A program made the position numbers and the translations under genes. Source: an uncultured Prevotellaceae bacterium (GTDB lineage Bacteria; Bacteroidota; Bacteroidia; Bacteroidales; Bacteroidaceae). From it: a stretch of 64,000 bases of DNA. Below, in pieces: positions 58,543 through 64,000 of this stretch. Within the stretch, counting starts at the first letter, position 1, and the number at the start of each line of letters is the position of its first letter. The stretch covers positions 1 to 64,000 of the forward strand of contig CACYKE010000006.1 of NCBI GenBank assembly GCA_902774925.1, given 5' to 3'. A model generated the notes under the pieces. That model had not been told where the DNA came from. It ran no database searches and saw nothing but the letters and a program-made list of their open reading frames with translations.

Positions 58543-59736
58543 ATGAAAAAGTTTTTTATGATGATTGCTGCTACTATGATGGCAGCTTCAGTGAGTGCAC
58601 AGAATACTGCAATCACATCAAACAAGTTCGGTGACAATTGGTATGCTGGTGTCAATGTTGGTGTTGCTACACCTCAGCAAAAGCTTTTAAATGATGAATA
58701 TGGTTTCATGAAAGGTTTCGCTCCCAAATTGGGCGTACGCGTTGGTAAGAACCTGACTACTGTATTCGGTTTGGCTGCTGATATTGATCTGTATATGCTT
58801 TCTAAGGAAGATTCTAAGTCATTGATGGGTACTAAGACCTTTATTGACAACTTAAATCTTGACTTGATGGGTACTTTCAATCTGAGCAACCTTTTTGCTG
58901 GTTATCCTGGTGAGCCCCGTGCTTTCGAGGTGATTGGTCTTGCTGGTTTGGGTTGGAGCCATGCTTTTGGTCAGAATTATAAAGTTAATGCAATTAACGG
59001 TAAGGCTGCCCTTGATTTCGCTTTCAACCTGGGTGCATCGAAAGCTGTTCAGATTTACCTTGAACCAGCTGTCATTTATGGATTGGAGACTTATGGTCTG
59101 GGTAATATGAATATTCTGACCTACAATACTGAGTTTAAGTTTGACAGCCGTGCAGCTTTGTTCCAGTTGAGTCTTGGTTTGAACTATAAGTTCGCTAACA
59201 GCAATGGTACTCACAACTTCGCCAAGGCCGCTCTGCGCGACCAGGCTGAGATCGACGGTCTGAACGCTAAGATCAACGAGCTCCGTGCTGACGTGAACGC
59301 TAAGGATGGTCAGATTGCCGCTGATGCTCAGACCATTGCTGACCTGAAGGCTAAGCTCGCTGCTTGCGAAGCTCGTCCTACCGCTACTGTTGTAGAGAAG
59401 AAGGTTGAGACTCTGCAGCCTATTGTTATCTTCCGTCAGGGCAAGAGCACTATTGAGCCTGCACAATATGCAAGCATCGAGATGATTGCTAAGTACATGA
59501 AGAATCATCCTGAGGCTAACCTGAAAGTTCAGGGTTATGCTTCTCCCGAGGGTTCTGCTGAGCTGAACCAGAAGCTGTCTGAGCAGCGCGCTGAGGTTGT
59601 TAAGAACGCTCTCATCAAGAAGTATAAGATTGCTGCCAGCCGCATCACCACTGAGGGTCTGGGTGCAACCGACAAGCTGTCTGACGAGATTGACTTCAAC
59701 CGTGTTGCAATGTTCATCGATACTACTAAGCAGTAA
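58543..59736 (+). CDS. OmpA-family outer-membrane protein
   Basis: A 397-residue protein: signal peptide ending VSAQ (residue 19), an N-terminal eight-stranded-barrel-like domain (about 30-225), a coiled-coil linker (about 235-280, AEIDGLNAKINELRADVNAK) and a C-terminal OmpA peptidoglycan-binding domain (about 295-397, FRQGKSTIEPAQYASIEMIA, VQGYASPEGSAELNQKLSEQ, FNRVAMFI). Anchors the outer membrane to peptidoglycan. Codon usage is that of a highly expressed gene, with its own promoter and a strong terminator. Confidence 0.92.
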   Translation: MKKFFMMIAATMMAASVSAQNTAITSNKFGDNWYAGVNVGVATPQQKLLNDEYGFMKGFAPKLGVRVGKNLTTVFGLAADIDLYMLSKEDSKSLMGTKTFIDNLNLDLMGTFNLSNLFAGYPGEPRAFEVIGLAGLGWSHAFGQNYKVNAINGKAALDFAFNLGASKAVQIYLEPAVIYGLETYGLGNMNILTYNTEFKFDSRAALFQLSLGLNYKFANSNGTHNFAKAALRDQAEIDGLNAKINELRADVNAKDGQIAADAQTIADLKAKLAACEARPTATVVEKKVETLQPIVIFRQGKSTIEPAQYASIEMIAKYMKNHPEANLKVQGYASPEGSAELNQKLSEQRAEVVKNALIKKYKIAASRITTEGLGATDKLSDEIDFNRVAMFIDTTKQ

Positions 59737-59765
59737 TCCGTAACGAACATTCAGATATCATTATT

Positions 59766-59798
59766 CCCCGCAGATTTTAGGTCTGCGGGGATTTTTTT
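59766..59798 (+). terminator. intrinsic terminator of the OmpA-family gene
   Basis: CCCCGCAGA (59766-59774), TTTTAGG loop, TCTGCGGGG (59782-59790), then ATTTTTTTT. Confidence 0.92.
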
Positions 59799-59806
59799 TG
59801 TCTTTA

Positions 59807-59838
59807 TTTGGAGTTTTGCCCAATTTTTCGTATCTTTG
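59807..59838 (+). promoter_or_regulatory. promoter of the GH2-GH53 gene
   Basis: TTTG (59807-59810), exactly 20 nt, TATCTTTG (59831-59838). The ATG is at 59858. Confidence 0.8.
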
Positions 59839-59857
59839 TAGGCAAATTACTGATGTT

Positions 59858-62800
59858 ATGAAACTAAAACTATTATTTGCAGTACTGCTGTCTTGTCAAT
59901 TGCTGATTGCACAGACACGACGCGAAATCAATTTGAAAACATGGGAATTCTCACGTGACCAAAAGACGTGGGAGAAGGTTGACATTCCTCATGACTGGGC
60001 TATAGCGGGACCGTTCGATAAGAAATGGGATCTGCAACGTGTTGCTATTGTCCAAAATGGTGAGACAGAGGCTACGGAAAAGTCTGGACGCAGTGGGGCA
60101 CTTCCCTGGATTGGTGAAGGCTGGTATCGTACGACCATTAGTGTGCCTGAGGGTTACGATGCTGCTGAACTGGTGTTCGACGGTGCTATGGCTGAGCCTC
60201 GTGTGACCATCAATGGCGAGGAGGCTGGCTATTGGGCCTATGGCTATAATGCTTTTCGCGTGGACGCGACACGTTTTCTCCAAAATCCGCCTACGACGAT
60301 AACCAAAGAGCTGGACATCTGTGTTCATTTGCAGAACCTGGAAGAGAGCAGTCGTTGGTATCCTGGTGCCGGACTTTATCGCCCTGTGACGCTGGTGCTC
60401 ATGCAGAAAACGCATATTGATGACTGGAGTCTGTATGCTCGCACAATGAGTATTGACAACGACAAGGCTGTTGTTGAGGTCGAGTTCATGGTGATCAATG
60501 CTGATAAGAATATGGTGGGTAATGTGTCGCTGATTTCGCCTGATGGTCGCACTGCTGGCGGTCACGACATTCGTATTGAGCATGACGGGAAGGTTTATGC
60601 CAAATTCACCATCCGCAATCCTAAGCTATGGTCACCAGAGACACCTTATTTATATAAGGTAAAGGCTAAGGTACAGAAGATCGGCCCCTTCGGACCTGAA
60701 CATCATGTGCTGTTGGATAGCAAGGAAATCAATACGGGCATTCGAACCATTCACGTCAGTCGCGAAAACGGTTTCCAACTGAATGGCGTGACGCGCAAGA
60801 TTAAGGGCGTTTGCCTGCATCACGACTTAGGGCCCTTGGGAGCCGCCATTAACAAAATGGCTTTGATTCGCCAGATTCAGATGTTGAAGGCAATGGGTTG
60901 CGACGCTATCCGTACGTCTCACAATATGCCTTCTACGTGGCAGATGGACATTTGTGACTCGCTGGGTATGATGGTGATGGCAGAGTCGTTCGATATGTGG
61001 ATTTATCCGAAGTGCAAGAACGGCTATGCCCGTAATTTCCGTGAGTGGGCCGAGCGGGATATTACCAATCTCGTGCTGAACCACAGAAATCATCCCTCGA
61101 TTGTGATGTGGTCTATTGGCAACGAAATTCCTGAACAAGGCAGCGAGGAGGGGCGCCAGATCAGTATCCAGTTACAGGGACTCTGCAACGCCCTCGACCC
61201 CACGCGTCCTGTCACTCAGGGAATGGATCATGCCGAAAAATCTATAGCTGGTGGCTTTGCTCAGGCTATGCAGGTGCCTGGTTTCAACTATCGCGTACAT
61301 AAATATGCCAACAACATCAAGCAGTTGCCGCAAGGTTTCCTGTTGGGCTCTGAGACAGCCTCTACAGTAAGCTCTCGAGGTGTCTATAAATTCCCCGTAG
61401 TAGTCTCCGACAATTCGCAGTATGCCTCGTGGGCGCCCACCTACGATCCAACAGCCATTCTGAAAGCCAATGGACAGTGCTCGAGTTACGATGTAGAATA
61501 CTGCTCTTGGTCGAACCTGCCAGACGATGATTGGGTGTGGCAGGATGACTACGACTGGGTGATTGGTGAATTCGTCTGGACGGGTTACGACTATCTGGGT
61601 GAGCCTACACCCTACGATGAATACTGGCCTTCGCGTAGCAGCTATTTTGGCATCTGCGACTTGGCAGGACTACCTAAGGACCGCTATTATCTTTATAAGA
61701 GCCGTTGGAACACACAGGAACATACTGTTCATATGTTGCCTCATTGGACGTGGCCCGACCGTAAGGGCAAGGTGACGCCCGTTTACTGTTATACGGATGG
61801 TGTCGAGGGTGAACTCTTTGTCAATGGTAAGTCGCAGGGTAGGGTGCGCAAGAACAAAGCGGAGCGTCTCGACCGCTATCGCCTGCGCTGGAACGACGTG
61901 AAATACGAGCCAGGTGAGATTCGCGTTGTTGTTTACGACGAGCAAGGCAACAAAATTGGTGAGGATGTGCGTCAGACGGCAGGGAAGGCTGTGCAACTGG
62001 TGGCTCAGGCGGAGACCAGCGAGCACAAGGCTGATGGTGAAGATTTGATATACGTTCGTGTATCAGTACAGGACAAGAAGGGCGTTCCCGTTCCTACCTG
62101 TCAGGAACAGTTGACGTTCAGTGTCGAAGGTGAAGCTCAGTTCGAGGCTGTCTGCAATGGTGATGCCACCTCGCTGGAATCATTCAAGCAACCCACGATG
62201 AAGTTGTTCAATGGCGAACTAGTGGTCATCCTGCGACCTACGACGAATGCAGGAAAGGTGACGCTGACTGTAAAAGACCGCAAGGGACGTTTGAAACCAG
62301 CAGTACTAAGCCTCGAAACCGTTGATTCTCAGAGTGTAGAACCTTTCTGGCTGGGTGCAGACATCAGCGGCACTACTGATTTGGAGGCGCGAGGTGTGCA
62401 GTTGCGCAATGCTAAAGGCGAACCTCGCGAATGTACAGCCCTGATGCGCGAACTGGGACTGAATGCCGTCCGTCTGCGCGTGTGGGTTAATCCCAAAGAT
62501 GGACTTTGCAATCAAGACGATGTTGTCAAAATGGCAAAACGCGCCAAGGAGCAGAGAATGGCCGTGATGATTGACTTCCACTATAGCGACTGGTGGGCCG
62601 ATCCTGGTCAGCAGAACATCCCAACTGCGTGGAAGGAGATGAACTATCAGGAGATGTGTCAGGCGTTGGCTACCCATACTCGTGAGGTTTTACAAGCCAT
62701 CAAGGACGCTGGCGTCGACGTGCGCTGGGTACAGGTTGGCAACGAAACCACCAATGGTTTCCTCTGGCCTATGGGTCGAGCGCAGGATAATATGCAGCAG

Positions 62801-63292
62801 TATGCCGGATTGACGGATGCAGGCTATGTGGCCGTAAAACAAGTGTTTCCGAAGGCAGAAGTCATCATTCATCTCGACGGAGCCTTCGACCCTCACCGTT
62901 ACAACTTCATCTTTGATGGACTGGCTCAGTATAAGGCCCGTTACGACATGATTGGGCTCAGCGTCTATCCCTATTGGGACATTCGAGGCAAACATACACA
63001 TTCGTGGCAGGAAACGGTGGAGAAAGCTACTGCAAACATCAATCGCCTGTGGGAGAAATACCACAAACCCATGCTGGTCGTCGAGACGGGTGTCGAAGCA
63101 GCAAAACCCATGGAGGGAAAGGAGATAATCGCTGCTATCATCGATATGGCGCGAAACCATTGTGGAGGCCATTGTCAGGGTGTGTTCTACTGGGCTCCGG
63201 AAACCGATCGCTTCTACAAGTTGGGGGCCTTCCAGAACAACCAGCCAACGGCCATCATGGACGCCTTTACAGAAGCGAGTCTAAGCAGGTAA
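59858..63292 (+). CDS. secreted GH2 beta-galactosidase fused to GH53 endo-beta-1,4-galactanase
   Basis: 1144 residues. The signal peptide ends near LLIAQ (residue 18). Residues about 20-650 form a GH2 enzyme: sugar-binding and immunoglobulin-like domains, then the barrel with VCLHHDLGPLGAA, acid/base Glu 423 in WSIGNEIPE and nucleophile Glu 499 in GSETAS. A linker with Ig-like parts follows (about 650-825). Residues about 828-1144 are a GH53 galactanase: GADISGTTDLEARG, LRVWVNPKDGLC, DFHYSDWWADPGQQ, acid/base Glu 963 in QVGNETTNG and nucleophile Glu 1076 in VVETGVE. The GH53 part should cut galactan and the GH2 part release galactose. Start at 59858 follows the promoter; an upstream start at 59798 overlaps it. 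No SusC/D genes are adjacent. Confidence 0.9.
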   Translation: MKLKLLFAVLLSCQLLIAQTRREINLKTWEFSRDQKTWEKVDIPHDWAIAGPFDKKWDLQRVAIVQNGETEATEKSGRSGALPWIGEGWYRTTISVPEGYDAAELVFDGAMAEPRVTINGEEAGYWAYGYNAFRVDATRFLQNPPTTITKELDICVHLQNLEESSRWYPGAGLYRPVTLVLMQKTHIDDWSLYARTMSIDNDKAVVEVEFMVINADKNMVGNVSLISPDGRTAGGHDIRIEHDGKVYAKFTIRNPKLWSPETPYLYKVKAKVQKIGPFGPEHHVLLDSKEINTGIRTIHVSRENGFQLNGVTRKIKGVCLHHDLGPLGAAINKMALIRQIQMLKAMGCDAIRTSHNMPSTWQMDICDSLGMMVMAESFDMWIYPKCKNGYARNFREWAERDITNLVLNHRNHPSIVMWSIGNEIPEQGSEEGRQISIQLQGLCNALDPTRPVTQGMDHAEKSIAGGFAQAMQVPGFNYRVHKYANNIKQLPQGFLLGSETASTVSSRGVYKFPVVVSDNSQYASWAPTYDPTAILKANGQCSSYDVEYCSWSNLPDDDWVWQDDYDWVIGEFVWTGYDYLGEPTPYDEYWPSRSSYFGICDLAGLPKDRYYLYKSRWNTQEHTVHMLPHWTWPDRKGKVTPVYCYTDGVEGELFVNGKSQGRVRKNKAERLDRYRLRWNDVKYEPGEIRVVVYDEQGNKIGEDVRQTAGKAVQLVAQAETSEHKADGEDLIYVRVSVQDKKGVPVPTCQEQLTFSVEGEAQFEAVCNGDATSLESFKQPTMKLFNGELVVILRPTTNAGKVTLTVKDRKGRLKPAVLSLETVDSQSVEPFWLGADISGTTDLEARGVQLRNAKGEPRECTALMRELGLNAVRLRVWVNPKDGLCNQDDVVKMAKRAKEQRMAVMIDFHYSDWWADPGQQNIPTAWKEMNYQEMCQALATHTREVLQAIKDAGVDVRWVQVGNETTNGFLWPMGRAQDNMQQYAGLTDAGYVAVKQVFPKAEVIIHLDGAFDPHRYNFIFDGLAQYKARYDMIGLSVYPYWDIRGKHTHSWQETVEKATANINRLWEKYHKPMLVVETGVEAAKPMEGKEIIAAIIDMARNHCGGHCQGVFYWAPETDRFYKLGAFQNNQPTAIMDAFTEASLSR

Positions 63293-63300
63293 AAATTGGG

Positions 63301-63386
63301 ATTCGGGCGGCCGCCCGCAATAATTCGGCCTCCAGCCCGAATGAATAAGACCTTCCGCCCACATTAATGCGGGCGGGAGGCCGAAT
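63301..63386. repeat. nested GC-rich palindromes
   Basis: ATTCGGCCTCC (63323-63333) pairs with GGAGGCCGAAT (63376-63386). Inside it CCTTCCGCCC (63351-63360) pairs with GGGCGGGAGG with one mismatch. A separate GGGCGGCCGCCC lies at about 63305-63316. It may end transcription of the glycosidase gene; the layout is REP-like. Confidence 0.7.
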
Positions 63387-63524
63387 CAGTTTACCTACCG
63401 ACTCGCTCCCTTTTTACTAGGGACTAAATCCCGTTTCTCTCCCTGCTGTCTCCCGTTTTCCTCCATGCTGTCAGCCTGCAATAGCCTTTCACTCTCGACT
63501 TTTCTTCATTTTTCCCCAAAATCG

Positions 63525-63556
63525 TTTGGCGTTTAGGGGGAAATTGCTTACCTTTG
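63525..63556 (+). promoter_or_regulatory. promoter of ilvD
   Basis: TTTG (63525-63528), 20 nt, TACCTTTG (63549-63556). The ATG is at 63587. Confidence 0.8.
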
Positions 63557-63586
63557 CAAGCTAAAATAGACAAAAACGAATATACG

Positions 63587-64000
63587 ATGAAACATCAACT
63601 GAGAAGCAGTGTATGCACGGAAGGTCGCCGTATGGCTGGCGCCAGAGCACTCTGGGTGGCTACAGGTATGAAACACGAGCAGTTTGGCAAACCCATTATT
63701 GCCATCGTCAACTCGTTCACACAGTTTGTGCCTGGTCATACGCACCTGCACGAAATTGGCCAAATTGTTCGTGAGGAAATTGAGAAGATGGGCTGTTATG
63801 CCGCTGAGTTCAATACCATTGCCATCGACGACGGTATTGCGATGGGCCACGACGGCATGCTCTATTCACTGCCTTCGCGCGACATCATTGCTGATAGCGT
63901 AGAATATATGGTCAATGCGCACAAGGCTGATGCCATGATTTGCATTTCCAACTGCGATAAGGTGACGCCAGGAATGCTGATGGCTGCTATGCGCCTGAAT
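63587..64000 (+). CDS. ilvD: dihydroxy-acid dehydratase (partial, runs off the window)
   Basis: The first 138 residues of Ilv[67 protein letters not shown] and [11 protein letters not shown] (iron-sulphur cluster Cys and Lys). It makes branched-chain 2-oxo acids for valine and isoleucine. The 3' part is outside the window. Confidence 0.93.
   Translation, partial: MKHQLRSSVCTEGRRMAGARALWVATGMKHEQFGKPIIAIVNSFTQFVPGHTHLHEIGQIVREEIEKMGCYAAEFNTIAIDDGIAMGHDGMLYSLPSRDIIADSVEYMVNAHKADAMICISNCDKVTPGMLMAAMRLN

Noticed and set aside
1..64000. tRNA, rRNA or CRISPR arrays
   Set aside because: No cloverleaf-like or regularly spaced repeat array was seen in the spacers by eye; a tRNA search program was not available.

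Overview
The window looks like a chromosomal segment of a Bacteroidales bacterium, most likely Prevotellaceae (Prevotella/Segatella-like). Evidence: promoters of the Bacteroidetes type (TTTG, about 20 nt, TAnnTTTG) precede many genes; lpxC is fused to fabZ; glycogen synthase is of the GT3 type; there is a complete Bat (aerotolerance) operon; cbiJ is fused to cbiD; and the primary sigma factor begins as in Bacteroides. No rRNA, tRNA, CRISPR array or intact insertion sequence was recognised. The right edge cuts ilvD.

Layout. 1-2.4 kb: two orphan genes around a decayed toxin-antitoxin pair. 2.6-9.8 kb and 16.4-21.2 kb: cobalamin genes (cbiJ-cbiD, btuC, btuF, cobS, cobU, cobT; then cobQ, a split cobB/cbiA and a BtuB-like receptor), interrupted at 9.8-16.4 kb by an iron/haem-type cluster (hemerythrin-LuxR regulator divergent from porin, imelysin, di-haem DUF1111 protein and a CcsA-type cytochrome c assembly protein). 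21.4-28.5 kb: accessory region with a 29-codon peptide gene, an antitoxin/PIN toxin pair, an orphan 395-aa protein behind a perfect FNR/CRP-type palindrome, a RepA-like ATPase and a Toprim primase-like protein behind a long structured leader, and an HU-like protein coupled to a 35-aa ORF. 28.6-33.4 kb: glycogen synthase, glycogen phosphorylase and an AlaX-like editing protein. 34.3-46.5 kb: moxR, DUF58, batA, batB-batC fusion, batD-batE fusion, PAP2, queA, nadE. 46.6-58.3 kb, minus strand: rpoD, a small secreted protein, HD hydrolase, lpxD, lpxC-fabZ, lpxA, miaA, PBP1A, a LacI regulator and uxaA. 58.5-63.3 kb: an OmpA-family protein and a secreted GH2-GH53 fusion enzyme, then ilvD.

The most unusual signal is a set of dispersed short repeats that sit both in spacers and, in frame, inside conserved proteins. 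One family (GAGGTGAGAG units) encodes SEVRGERI in one orientation and LSPLTS in the other. It lies inside cbiD, cobQ and cobB, and exactly at the batB/batC and batD/batE junctions, where inverted copies supply part of a signal peptide. Other families (AACGTTGAAC units in queA and uxaA; GGGGACAGTCCCC palindromes in cbiJ; an ACACAAAAGGGACGG hairpin in cobB) behave the same way. This resembles Rickettsia palindromic elements and may be a real, poorly described system of protein-invading repeats that also creates gene fusions.
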